Positions 35,381 through 50,029 of a stretch of 64,000 bases of DNA are shown piece after piece. The stretch covers positions 186,001 to 250,000 of the forward strand of contig LLEY01000060.1 of assembly GCA_001414485.1 (NCBI GenBank). Reading direction: 5' to 3'. The first letter of the stretch is position 1, and every line of letters begins with the position of its first letter. Source of the DNA: Calycina herbarum. Taxonomy: Eukaryota; Ascomycota; Leotiomycetes; Helotiales; Pezizellaceae. The notes under the pieces were generated by a model. That model saw nothing but the letters and a program-made list of their open reading frames with translations, ran no database searches and had not been told where the DNA came from. A program made the translations under genes and the position numbers.

Positions 35381-37134
35381 CTACAACACCCAATCAACAA
35401 ATTTTCCCCACCAACCCGTAGGTTTCGGCTCTTCTGGAACACTCTCGGAATCAAATCTCCCCGAAAACAAATCCGTCGTCGCACTCCTGGCAAATTTCGT
35501 TTTCTTGATCAACTTCCATCCCACGAAAGGAACGATATAAATCACGATCCCAATATAATTAGCGATAAAATCTGCCGCCGACCAGTTGCCCTTGAGAAAG
35601 ACACTGAATCCGGATATAAGGACGATGATACCAGAACCGATAGCACCAACCCAAGCTGCGTACGGTTGGAGTCTTCCTTTCATTGGTAGGGAATCTCTGG
35701 AAATTCCTTGCGCTTCAAGAGCGTGGTTGAACCGGATAAAGCATATGCAAAGCGTCATCCATGCGAGGAGTCCCGCTACAGTACTTAGTGTGAGAAGCCA
35801 TTTGAAGGCTTGTGCTGCTCCTCCGGAGCCAAGAGAAAGATATGCCAACGGACCGAAGGCGAAAGAAGCGATAACTGCGTAATAAGGAACGCCATAACGG
35901 TTTACTTTCGCGAAAAATTGTGGTGCTTGGCGGTCAACGGCCATTGCAACTATCATTCTAGCTCCAACATAACAATAACTGTTTCCAGCTGACCAAGCCG
36001 AGGTGAGGATACAGGCGTTGACGATTGAGGGAAGGACTTTGATACCGGAATTCTTGATGGCGATGACGAATGGGGAAGAATTGGCATTTCCTGATCCACT
36101 GACGAGGCCGGGGGCATTTGAGGGGATAATCATTCCAATGAGCAATGCGCCGAGGACGTAAAAGAACAAAATTCGATAGGTAACTCGGTGGATGGCCTTT
36201 GGAATAGATTTATGTGGGTTCATAGTTTCGGCTGCCGCAACAACCACAGTCTCTACTCCGATGAAGGAGAAAGAAGCATTAATAAATGCGCTGAGGAATG
36301 CTAGAAAATGTCCAGTTGATCCGGTAATACCGTTGTAGTCCGTAAAAGCTCCGGGATTTTTCCAATATCTGAATCCGATGCGATCATGATTTGGCGCTCC
36401 TCCGAGCGTGATGACAAGGGAAACGAAGATAAGTCCTAAGAAGCAGATAACCTTAATAGAAGCAGTAATGACTTCTGCTTCCCCGTAAAAGCGAACATTC
36501 ATAATATTGATGCAGAAAATTGCTGCAAGTGCAAGTGATATTACGAGCGCGGGAGTAATATCAGTCCAATAAGACTACAATGAATTAGCGAGAAGAATAA
36601 GCATTTTCTTGTACGACTTACAACTATAATTGCGGCAGCAGAGACCTCGGAAGCAATTGCAATCGTGTAACAATAACCATACGAAATAGCTAAAGTAAAT
36701 CCGAGAGCCGGGTCAACAAAACGAGTAGCGAAGTGGGGAAAAGATCCAGCAGTTGGAAAAAGTGTAGCAAGTTCTCCCACAGACTCCATCACACACCAGA
36801 GAATTCCACCAACAATTGTAAATGCCCTGATTTCGTTAGCAAGAGCACAATAACCAAAATATCAAAGTACTCACAATAGCAAACCAAGAGGACCAGCATT
36901 TGCTAAAGCAGCGCCGGTGCCAATGAACAATCCCGTTCCAATACCACCTCCAAAGCCAATAAAAGTGACATGTCTCGCTGTCAATCTTCTGGAAGTATGG
37001 CCAACACCACCGACCCCATAAAGAGCATCTAGATCCCCGGAAGCCCCTTGGACAACCTCCCCATTTTGCTTGTCCGGATTCTCAATTGAGTGGTTCGACG
37101 GGCTACGTTGAGGCTCATCAAAAGACTTTGACAT
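35381..37134 (-). CDS. Amino-acid permease (YAT/APC family)
   Basis: Three exons, 37134..36875, 36826..36622 and 36574..35381, give 552 residues; introns are 48 and 47 nt. The protein is a proton-coupled amino-acid transporter of the plasma membrane with about 12 helices. Marks are the first-helix signature HVTFIGFGGGIGTGLFIGTG, then PLGLLLAFTIVGG, SFIGVETVVVAAAE-MNPHKSIPKAI and a C-terminal helix set. The N- and C-termini are hydrophilic and cytoplasmic. The start is the first ATG of the frame (MSKSFDEP); upstream the frame is open only from a TTG. Substrate specificity cannot be read from sequence. Confidence 0.92.
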
Positions 37135-38631
37135 TTTGAAAACTCCAGCCAAGGGAAGCTTGAATCCGGTGATCAACTTGGAAAAGCGTGGCAGCAAACA
37201 GGGGAAAACAGATGTGCATGCTTAGCACTCTTTATATCAACCTGCCTTTTAACTTTTTTACCTTGACCGACCCATGAAATTTTGTCCGCTACCGGAGCAC
37301 GCAATTTCAAAGCACTGTTCGGGGAATTTACGAAGTACGAAGATCTCCACTTTTTCATTTTTTCATTACTCGAGATTTTTAGTAAGACACGTGACTGACT
37401 ATGACTGTGTAGTATCTCCCTGTTATTATACTATTTTCTTGCCCTTGATAATGTTTCTCAAGTGAAAATACTTGCAAGAATTGCATTGCTGATGTTCCAA
37501 TGTGCATCATAGGCAAGGAAGTGAGAATCAAATTGATATTCAGTGCCACGTGAGGGACTCCAAAAAATGTGGCAAAGGTTTGTTGAATACCCAAGGAGAA
37601 GAAGAAAACGGGGTTGCCATACTAAGAAAATCTTCAACAGAGGACTAATAATTCAAGGTGTAGAGACAAGAAACTTAAAGCGTAGGTCGAGGTTCGTCGA
37701 TGACCCAAGAACCTCGTACCAGATAGTCCTCCCCACGCGATTCGTTTTCAACGGCAAGAAAACATATATATGATGGGGAGAAGGGGGGGGGTGTTTATAC
37801 CTCTGAACTTAGACGCACGGACCCTTCTCGATCGCTCGTCACGGTGGCGCGACGAAGTAGTTGAGACAAGAAGGAGGGAAGGAGCAACCTTCCTGGATAA
37901 GTCTCGCGGTCCCTCTCGAACTTGACCGCCACCCGACTCAGATGCCATGAGGCACGTCGAGTCAAGAGAAGGAAGGAGCCACCCCAGGTCTCTTCCTCAG
38001 CGTCCAAGAGACGAAATATGCTCGTTCTGTTTTTTCTTCCATAGGATGAGAAAGAGAATTCTTTCCATCCTCTCCTTTCAATACAATGTCAACACTACCT
38101 TTTTGTTCCATCACAACCTCATTATCATCACCTAAAATACCATCAAACACTTCACTCTACATCCATCGATAATGGGACAGACTCCCTAATGACACCTTTT
38201 CTCTTGTACAGCCTCTTTTACTATGCGTAATTCGTTAGCCTCTCTGGTTTTAAAAACTTCTCCCCCATTCCACAAAGCAAGAATTTCAACACCATTTAAC
38301 TTCCATAATTCAACATGCCGTACTAGATCGTTACTCCGCACTGAGACAGCTATGTACCTTCGTCTTTCTTTTCCTTGACTGTTTCACTGGGTTCTTGATG
38401 TCTCCTAAACTTAGATCCTTCACCATCTTAGAATGAGACATTTGTACCGGTTACTTTCTGGGCCCTGCCCTCCGCAAAGTACGTACAGAGGTAAATCCAT
38501 CAAATAAGGCAGATTTGGGGCTGAGCGAAGCGGGGAGATGGCGCATCTTAGACTGAGTTTTGAAATACCTCTAGGCACCGCCCGTAATATACTAAATTTA
38601 GATGTTTATTCACCAATTACAGAATTAACTA
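37135..38631. promoter_or_regulatory. Upstream region of the permease gene
   Basis: 1.5 kb without a supported gene. It has a G-run at 37781-37790 and an arginine/serine-type open frame near 37795-38007 that lacks family resemblance. Confidence 0.35.
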
Positions 38632-38923
38632 ACCACGTTATTATTTTATAGTATAGAGTAGCAAGCGTAGTAAATCAAGCTATTAAATCATTTTATTCAA
38701 ATTTAATTAAATTAATTAAATTAAAAAAATAAAGTTTCGAATAGTTTGAAAGTCTAGAGTATTAGATACTCATCTAAGTAACATTTATTTAATATAGATA
38801 TCCTAGATAATTTCAAAGATTTTAAGTTATTTCAATAAAGCAGAGAGCTTGATTATAGCGGGTTTTGAGTATGTCTAGATAGAATCAGTTAATTCTATAA
38901 TCAGTGAATGAAATATACCAACT
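38632..38923 (+). repeat. AT-rich repeat family R2, long copy 2
   Basis: Begins ACCACGTTATTATTTTATAG and ends near AGTGAATGAAATATACCAAC. It matches copy 1 in the same orientation. It includes a TTAATTAAATTAATTAAATTAA tract at about 38700-38724. Confidence 0.6.
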
Positions 38924-39128
38924 CTCTCCCTCATAAAGCATCGAAATGCCTTTTGGCGCAAGAACGAAAGAGGCATGCTAAAATTGGACGTGAAAACTCA
39001 TCTTCTTATGATTAAACAAGTAATGTAATGAAAATGCAATCAAGTGAGAAAACCGAGAAGTTGAATTCAAATTAAGCGAGTCGCTACTCATGCTCCCCCT
39101 TTCCACCTCTTGTTCTCCCGCCACTCAT

Positions 39129-41898
39129 TCAAGCACAACATTTATCCAAAGTAACCAAGATCTCCTTGCAAAACTCCGATAACTCTCTACCTTCCTCCTC
39201 AGTTCTATCGCGTGTGCTAATGGATAAGCATTTCCTCACGACATTGGCGTATATCGACCCCGTGAACCTATTCAAAAATATCATTAGTCACTTTCTCATC
39301 TAAAACGTCTAGCCAAGGCTATAACTCCCTTTCAGAAACAGCTTAAAAGGAGGTATGCGAAAAAAGAGATGCAAAAGAAGGGCAAGACGAACCCATCAAG
39401 CCGTCCCGTCAGAACCAAAAACTCCCTCTTCACCCTCTCATATCCCTCCTCCCCATATCCTTCCTCCTCCTCAAACAAAAGCCTCATATCAATAAACCCA
39501 TCTAAATTCTTCCACAACCCGATCTCCAACAACAAAACACCCAAACTATAAATATCATGACCCCTCGAATGAGGAAGACGGGGGTTGGCTCGTTTCTCGG
39601 GATGCATGTAGTAATCTAGAGTGAGTGGGGGCGGTAGTGGGTGGTGTGGAGGAGGATAAGGTTGTTGTATTAATTGACCATGTTGATTCACAAGATGAGG
39701 GGCGTGAGGTGGGAGGTGGCTGTGGCTGACTAGAGTGAGTTGGTTTCCGGGGTGGTAATCATAGGCTACGCCGGGCTCTTGGTCGTCTAGGCGGGGGGAG
39801 GAGAGGCCTGTGAAGAGGGGTTCGGTGTAATCTAGGGGTTGGGGAAAGCCGGCTGCTGGACCGGTGGAGGTCTTGTTTTTGGCGGGGAAGAAGAGTAGGG
39901 AGTTGGCGCGGATGTTTCTGTGGGGTTGTGATTAGTTTTGCGGGTCTGAATGGAGTTGGGAGGGAGGGTTCGGGTACTTGTGAATCCACTAGATAAGGAT
40001 TGTCAGTTCTTGTTCTCTTCTAGCTGACGGAAATCTGGTGATATGAAGGAAAACACTCTGTAGATGTTCTACCAACTGAGAGGTATCAAACTTGTCTCAC
40101 TTCTTGGGCTTGTGCTTGGTGCTCGAGACATCACTCTATATCCAGAAATGTCCTCTCAAAGAAGAATCAAGAGGCCAAACTTCTCGATTCTTCACATTTG
40201 CTTCGCACATTCCGCGAACCCCATCTTTCATCCATACTTACACTTGAATTCCCTAGAAAATCCAACCTTCGGATGGATCCCCTCTCAAAACGACAATAAA
40301 AAATGGGGAAACTCACACCAACACAAAACCACCCCCAAACAGCCCCCACAACCCTCCTCGCCAACGAAAACCTTGTTCCCAACTCCAACATCTTGACACA
40401 CGCCGGATGTCTCTTATCCATCAGCTCCTTCAAGCTAACCGGCATCCTCTTCTTACTTATCGCCCCGGCAGGAAGTATACTGGGAAGTCCACTCCTAATA
40501 TGCGTCGGCGGCGCAAGAACCAATCCAAAGCGTCTCGTATACGAATCTTCCACCATCCCATAACAAGTCGGAAGAAGTAATTGTGCCGGTTTAGGCGTAG
40601 CAAGCATGAGAGTCTTTATCCTCGTTTCCCGTTCAGTGTCTTGGAAGGAGGACAGAGAAGGATGTGGATCTACCCATTCGATAAGTACAACACGATGTTC
40701 CTTCTTAACCGGATAATCAAAAAGAAGAGCCATAGTAGAAGCACTGGCACTCGAAAGAATATAGCTCTCATCCACCCGAAAATCTCTCATCGAAAACTTA
40801 AACGCTGCGTGAGGCCGTTCGAATCTCACTACCGCACTGAATTGCGATGCAAGTGAGAGTTCATGATACCGTACTTTCTCAGTTCCGTCTTCGTGTTTTG
40901 CTTCGTAGGATGCGGCTTCGGCTAGTCGACGGAGTTCATGGAGTTGGAGCTCTTTGACGAGTTCTAGTTCTCCTTTTCGGAGTTTGGAGAGGGAGGAGGG
41001 CGGGCCGTAGGAGGTGAGGAGGGTGGTGTGTTCTTTGAGGTGGGTTATCAGGGTGTGGGAGAGAGTGTCTTTTTTGAAGAGGGTGAAGTGGGTTCGTTTT
41101 AGGAAGTTGAGATTTAATCGGCAGCGCTCAAGGAAGGAGCCTTGGGTTTCGATGGTAAGTTCTTGACCGGATTTGAGGCGGAATTGGGAGAGGTCTTTAG
41201 ATTCCTGTGTTAGAGATACGGATTAGTAGGATGGAGCGATTTGTATGTCAGAAGGTGGTCTCGGTGTTGAAAGTTCAACGAATGAAATCCTGGATGATCA
41301 TTAATTCCTCACTTAATAGGAAATAGAGACCAAATTGTTATAGCTAGGTATTAAAAGCCACGGAAAGGAAACACCTGCTATGAATTACAAAACCATGTAC
41401 TCCCTTCTGAAGAAATGAACTTACGCGATTCGATCTATCCGACTTGATCCCATAAAACTCCTCCAACCCTCTCGCATCAAACAAGACCTGCGACATCAAA
41501 GCCAACTGGCGTAAAACTCTTTTCGCAGAAACAAGATTACTCTTAGCATAAGCCTCAAACTTGATATCTGCCTCTCCATCGTCACTCGTCCATATCTCCC
41601 GCCATTCATCAAATTTCTGGAATCACGTGAGCACATATCTCCAAGGAAATGGAAATCCAAAAATAGAGGAATATAATCAAAGAGGAGGATCATTAACATC
41701 TCGCTGAAGTTCCAACCTTCCAACCGCAAGCTGAAAAGTATTCGAGGCTTCGAAAACATCTATCAGCATCCCCAGTCCATCTGGGGTGGTACATCAGTGA
41801 CACATCACCACTCGAGAAATTTGGATATGAAGAAACTTACCGTGACACAAGGGTAACAGTCCCAAAACGCCACTGACAATACCAAATATCTCCGCCAT
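39129..41898 (-). CDS. HeLo-domain pseudokinase (HET-s/LopB-type N-terminus)
   Basis: Seven exons, 41898..41841, 41780..41698, 41616..41425, 41204..40317, 39988..39978, 39917..39393 and 39267..39129, give 631 residues with matching phases. The N-terminus (MAEIFGIVSGVLGLLPLCH, then FQLAVGRLELQ and KFDEWREIW) matches HeLo/prion-inhibition domains, helical bundles that form membrane-active cell-death effectors in fungi. From about residue 230 the chain is kinase-like: VVLIEWVDP, then WIHKNIRANSLLFF (from residue 408) where HRD-x4-N is expected, an HPEKRA segment, and HDIYSLGVLLLEIGLW. The catalytic Asp is replaced by Asn and no DFG is visible, so it is probably inactive. One exon is only 11 nt and the intron before it is 328 nt. 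HeLo-kinase proteins are common in fungi; their signals are mostly unknown. Confidence 0.82.
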
Positions 41899-45102
<3,204 letters not shown>

Positions 45103-45634
45103 ACAATCCATCTCCATGTACATTATTTAGAGAATTTGGGGAGTTGACGGTTGATCGATGGACACGTTTTGGACCACATTTGTTGTAGCTTTAATCATAG
45201 CTTACCCGCCTGCTATGAGAATTGCAACTGGGGGAAAATAATCAAAATACCATTCTGCACAGTACCACTTTACATTTCTGATGTGAATCTTTCCCACTTT
45301 CGCCTTTGTACTTGTATCTCGACTGTTGACCACTTTGACCATGGCAGATTACTACTCCAGATTAGACTTCAAAAAAATGAAATAGGCCGGATGCTGGATC
45401 GGCTTAGGCGTAAGGAGAGCAGCCAACCAGGAGATACAGCACCAGATCCAATCCAATTACGAAATAGAACATGCACGCGTAAAAGAGTGAAATCGCTGGT
45501 TCTTCTCTGCTTGGATTCAGATATACTTCTACCCCATCGCCTTTCCCATTCCTCACCCTACCCATGACCTCGTAGCCCCATCAAACCTCACTCGCCCAAT
45601 CACAACTTCCTACCTACCCACCCTAGCAAAAGGG
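45103..45634. other. Convergent 3' region of mtdh and GGA
   Basis: No gene supported; both neighbours end here. Confidence 0.4.
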
Positions 45635-47873
45635 TTACGATATCCCCAAACTAGCCACCTCACCCTGCTCACTCACCACATCTTGTGGTCCTAATTTATA
45701 ACTCGCTTTCCAACGCAACTTGACGCTATCTCCTTTCCCTTGTTCCACGCCGTGGAGGAAGATCTGTTGTGAAATCCCGGCGGATTCTCTGGGATTGAGA
45801 CGTCGACCGGATTGGGGTTGGAGTTTTAGGGTGTAGCCCTGGGGAAAAAAGATATGTTAGTGTCTGCATATTTTTCTTTGGGAGAGTTGATGAGGGGAAG
45901 GGCAATTTCATGTTGAAATAAATGGGAAATAATTGGAATTGAGGCAATCGGATAAAGGGAAATACCTTGGTGACTGCAGCCATAAAGGTAAGTTCTGTTA
46001 TAGCTTGATCGCTCCGATTGGAAAATGATAGGGACATGGTGATGATGGATGGAGATTGAGCTTCTCTTGAAGCGTGTAGGGAGATTCCGAGGCTAGTGGT
46101 GCTGACATCGAGAGTGTTGGAGGCTGGGAGACCTTCGGGTAATGCGGAGGAAAATGCCCATTCGTCGTCATCTGCTGCTGGGAGCGGAGCTGCTGGTGCT
46201 TGGTGAGTTGCGAAATCAAACATAGAGGGGGTTGCTTTTTGCTGGGGTGTCGATACTCGGGCTGGGGAAGCGAGAGCTGCAAAGGGGTCTGTTGGTGGTT
46301 GAGCTGGAGGTGGTGGTCTGTTTGCTGCTGCTTGTCGTTGCTGTTCGAGGAGCGAAAGTGGTGGGGGTTGAGGTGTAGTGGATTGAGAGACTGGGTGTGA
46401 GGAGGAGCCAAATGCTGAGAAGGAGGTGTAATCTGGTTTCACGACTTGAGGTTGTGTAGGTGCAGGGGATCTAGTGGGAGTTGGTCCTCTTGCTGTACTG
46501 TGTTCTGAAGTTGTAGAAATCAAGGCTGGTCCCGGAATATCTGTATCTATTAACACGTTTTCGGGAATATGAAAGATAAACCTACTCATATTGTTTCCAA
46601 ACCCAAGCGAGATACCTCCCCCTTGACCGTAACTTGTTTCCCCCATTGAAAGACCAAGTAAGTCATCTTCGAGCCCTCCAGGCTGCGATTGAGTTGGTGC
46701 TGGTGCAGATGCTGCCGCAGAACTGCTTCCATTCGTATCATTCGTTTCGTTCGTATCACCTCCAAAGTCGATCAACGACAACTCATTATCAGCATTTTTG
46801 CTAACACCCGTACTGGTTCCGAGTGTTCCTGCTGCGATTTTGGCCGCAGATTCCACATCCCCTTTCTTCATCAACTTGTACCTTTCCACGGTCCGATGTA
46901 TGCTATCGTTGATTTCAAGTAGCTTGGCTACTGCTTCGTGATCATCCGATTCTTCCTCGCACATTCGTTGGATTTTGGGGTGTGCGCTCTGAAGGGCAGA
47001 TGCTAACTCCTCGTAAACATCGCCCTCTGTCATCGTATCGCCCGGTTTGAATTCTGCCAATCGCTCTTCCAATAACCTAGCCTTTTGTTGGACCTTCCCC
47101 ACCTCCTCTGCTGCCTTTGCTCTGTAATCGGTCTTTTGTCTGGTATCATAGCCTGCCATGATTTTCATCAGTCGGTTGGCTTCTTGAAGATCCTCGGGTC
47201 CTCCACGTCGGATCAACTCCTGTAGCTTCGCAGACTGAGCAGCCTTCTCTTCTTCTTCCATCTCCTCTGCGGACTTGAGGTTCTATAAACTGTTAGACAG
47301 AACTGGTGACATGGCGGGGTAGCTTACATCGCTTGGGTTCAAAACAGCAGCATCTTCTCGCCTAACTTCTGGAAACACATATCCCTTGTAACTGAGAAGC
47401 CTATGCATATCCCGAATAAACCCTAAGTCCTCCTTGTATCTCGAAGTCAAACATATTGTCCCCCTCCACTCTTCGATAGCCTCCAGAATCTTCAGCTGGA
47501 CCCTCGTTGCTCTAATCGGCGGACGCTCAGGAAACCTTCTAACGAGCTCATTGAGAAATTCTTTGGTACTGATCTGTAGATGAAATGGGTATCCGCAATT
47601 CTTGACGCAAATATCGAGAAGGTTGAGCGCTAGTAAAGAGACGTTGGGGTTTCGATGGTTGATGTAATTGACGATAGCTACGGCGCCCTCTCTCGGCGCA
47701 TTGCCCTTCTTCGAGTTGATCAGGTCGGAGATCTCGAGATTCAGGGCCAGATTCGGTTCGAAGTTCTCGGGACTGCAGGCTTGTTGAATATATCGTTGTA
47801 ATTGGGAGGGACCTGCGTCGCCCATCACGCCAAAGCGGTCTCTGGCCGCCATTCGCGCAGATGCTGCCTCCAT
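45635..47873 (-). CDS. GGA: GGA clathrin adaptor (VHS-GAT-GAE)
   Basis: Three exons, 47873..47328, 47282..45966 and 45838..45635, give 688 residues. GGAs bind Arf-GTP and sort cargo from the trans-Golgi to endosomes. The VHS domain is at about 20-165 (YIQQACSPENFEPNLALNLE, NYINHRNPNVSLLALNLLD). The GAT domain is at about 195-335 (LQELIRRGGPEDLQEANRLM, LLEINDSIHRTVERYKLM). A Ser/Pro/Gln-rich hinge with LLGLS, a clathrin-box-like motif, follows, then the C-terminal GAE ear (SIITMSLSFSNRSDQAITEL, GYTLKLQPQSGRRLNP). The last intron is 127 nt. A 39-nt stop-free GTAGGT...AATAG stretch near 46550-46590 could be a very short intron; I leave it in. Confidence 0.92.
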
Positions 47874-48490
47874 CTGGAGGGCTCAAATGGGATATCACCA
47901 CTGATGGTTGGGAGTGGTGTTTGAGGGGTGGTTGCCTGTGCGAAGCACCAAAGAGCGAGCTGTCAACAGGGAGGAGGCGTGTCGGGGGTTCAAGTTGGCC
48001 TGGGGAATTGAAACCTGCTGGCAGCGATAATAAGGGCGATGCCGAAAAGTATAACACCCACGATGATAATTCAAAAAAGCCTATTTGAGATTTTATAATA
48101 ACCTCCTCTGGCGAAAGCGAAACAACAAGTCTCAGCACCTGGTGCTGCTGTAGGTGGGGGGTGGCGTGCCCTTGTCCCGTCGGGTAAAAGATGATCCAGC
48201 TCGTTCTGGTCTAACACGAATGAATTGCCCATAGCAAATAATGGAAGTAATGTGTAGGGAGGTGGAGGTTGATTGACGTAAAGATGAGGACCCATCTTGG
48301 AATAATGTAATAATAGTTGAAAATTAATTTTGGAGGAAAGCTCAATCTATATATGAATTTAACTAAACTAGGTAGGGACGGTGCGGTGCCTAGGTAAAAA
48401 CGTCATATCTAAAGAAATCCGATTTTGATTTCTTCTCTGCATTTCTCAAATCAAATCCTCAACACCACAACAACCTCCTTCACCTTCACC
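47874..48490. promoter_or_regulatory. Shared upstream region GGA / TSR3
   Basis: 617 bp between divergent starts. No gene supported. The TSR3 leader near 48440-48490 is CA- and CT-rich. Confidence 0.4.
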
Positions 48491-49678
48491 ATGGTTCGAC
48501 ACAAGAAAGACGGCTTCTCCTCGAGAGGAGGAAAGAAATTCAACAATGGGCCACGGTCGCGAGGTCCTCCCAGAGGCAATGGCGAAGAAGACGACGACCC
48601 CGCATCGGCGTCGCGCCCCTCCTTCAAAGCCGCATGTTGGGACTTGGGACATTGCGACCCGAAGAGATGTTCTGGGAAGAAACTGATGAAGCTTGGGCTC
48701 ATGCGCGATCTTCATATTGGGCAAAAACACTCCGGCGTCATCATCAGTCCGAATGCGAAACAAACCATATCCCCCGCGGATCGAGAGCTGATGGAACAAT
48801 ACGGAGCTGCTGTCGTGGAATGTTCATGGGCTCGTGTAAAGGAGGTTCCTTGGGCAAAGATTGGAGGGAAATGCGAGAGGCTGTTGCCATATCTGGTCGC
48901 TGCGAATAGTGTCAATTATGGAAAGCCGTGGAGGCTGAATTGCGTCGAGGCGTTGGGAGCAGCATTCTATATCTGCGGGCATGCAGATTGGGCAGAAGAG
49001 GTGCTGTCGCATTTTTCATATGGACCTTCGTTTCTCGAGATAAATTCTTCGATTTTACGACGATATGCGGCATGCACGGATGAAGCAGATATCAAGAAAT
49101 GTGAAGAGGCATGGATGGCCAGACTGGAGAAGGAGTATTCTGAGAGTAGGGCGAATGGACAAGACGGCGAGGAAACAGATATGTGGAAGGGAGGCAATAC
49201 AAATCATCGCGCTGCAGCGGAGAGCTCAGATGATGACGATGATGATGACGACGAAGAGGGAGACAAAAACGGTGACAACGATGAGGTAGATGATATATAC
49301 CTTGGGACAAGGCCGAAATTGGTACCCGACGAAACAAAACCAGAGAAAGACCTGATGGACATTACGGACGACGAGGATGATGAGGAGGAGATGGCAGAGT
49401 TGCGGCGCCGAGTCCTGGCATCAAAGCCATTCTCAAATCCAAAAGCGAGTGAGAAGCCAGCCTTGGAGAAAGTTTCTCGCCCCCTACCCCTCAAGGAAGA
49501 TTCGGACGTTGAGGCTGATTCTGATAACGGTGACGATGACGAATTTGATAACATCATCGATGCAACACCAGTCACCGACAAGATTGGTATTCAAGCCAGA
49601 CAGAGGGCCAAGGCATCGGAGCCGATTGCGAGTGCTGTCTTTTCTAGGACGGTTGTTGGCGCTCCCAAAAAGTGGTAA
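48491..49678 (+). CDS. TSR3: 18S rRNA aminocarboxypropyltransferase TSR3
   Basis: A single exon of 395 residues. Tsr3 transfers the 3-amino-3-carboxypropyl group from SAM to a modified uridine of 18S rRNA (m1acp3-psi) during late 40S maturation. Visible are the family start CWDLGHCDPKRCSGKKLMKL near residue 50, VVECSWARVKEVPWAKI, LLPYLVAANSVNYGKPWRL, CVEALGAAFYICG and a basic N-terminus. After about residue 240 the chain becomes a long acidic tail (Asp/Glu runs) not needed for the core. I start at the ATG with good context (TTCACCATGG); the frame extends upstream only from a TTG. The gene is intronless. Confidence 0.95.
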   Translation: MVRHKKDGFSSRGGKKFNNGPRSRGPPRGNGEEDDDPASASRPSFKAACWDLGHCDPKRCSGKKLMKLGLMRDLHIGQKHSGVIISPNAKQTISPADRELMEQYGAAVVECSWARVKEVPWAKIGGKCERLLPYLVAANSVNYGKPWRLNCVEALGAAFYICGHADWAEEVLSHFSYGPSFLEINSSILRRYAACTDEADIKKCEEAWMARLEKEYSESRANGQDGEETDMWKGGNTNHRAAAESSDDDDDDDDEEGDKNGDNDEVDDIYLGTRPKLVPDETKPEKDLMDITDDEDDEEEMAELRRRVLASKPFSNPKASEKPALEKVSRPLPLKEDSDVEADSDNGDDDEFDNIIDATPVTDKIGIQARQRAKASEPIASAVFSRTVVGAPKKW

Positions 49679-50029
49679 TACATCATGTTATTATCACACT
49701 TTGTGTTCTATTCGAGGTGATTTACCAGACTTGACAAAAGTGCTGATATTCTATTTGAACTCCGGGGCACCCTAAGCAGCACATGTCCCTTGATACCTAA
49801 AATCCGGCTCGTGTGCCAAAGAAGGAAGTCAAACTAAGACTCAAGTGGTCTCAACTGCCAAATCTTACATGAGAGATTGGTCACTTGCCTTTTCTATCGT
49901 GGGAATTTCAAGTCAAAGACCAACTCATTGAAAGCCAATATCATATTCACAGTGTTTCTTTTTTTATCAAATACAATTATGTATACAGTACTTTCATTAT
50001 CCTTATTCCGCATTCCCGTTCGAAGTTCA
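49679..50029. other. Convergent 3' region
   Basis: 3' flanks of TSR3 and the FAD oxidoreductase. Nothing recognised. Confidence 0.35.

Noticed and set aside
49092..49581. Antisense Ser/His-rich frames in TSR3
   Set aside because: Complement of the acidic tail of TSR3.
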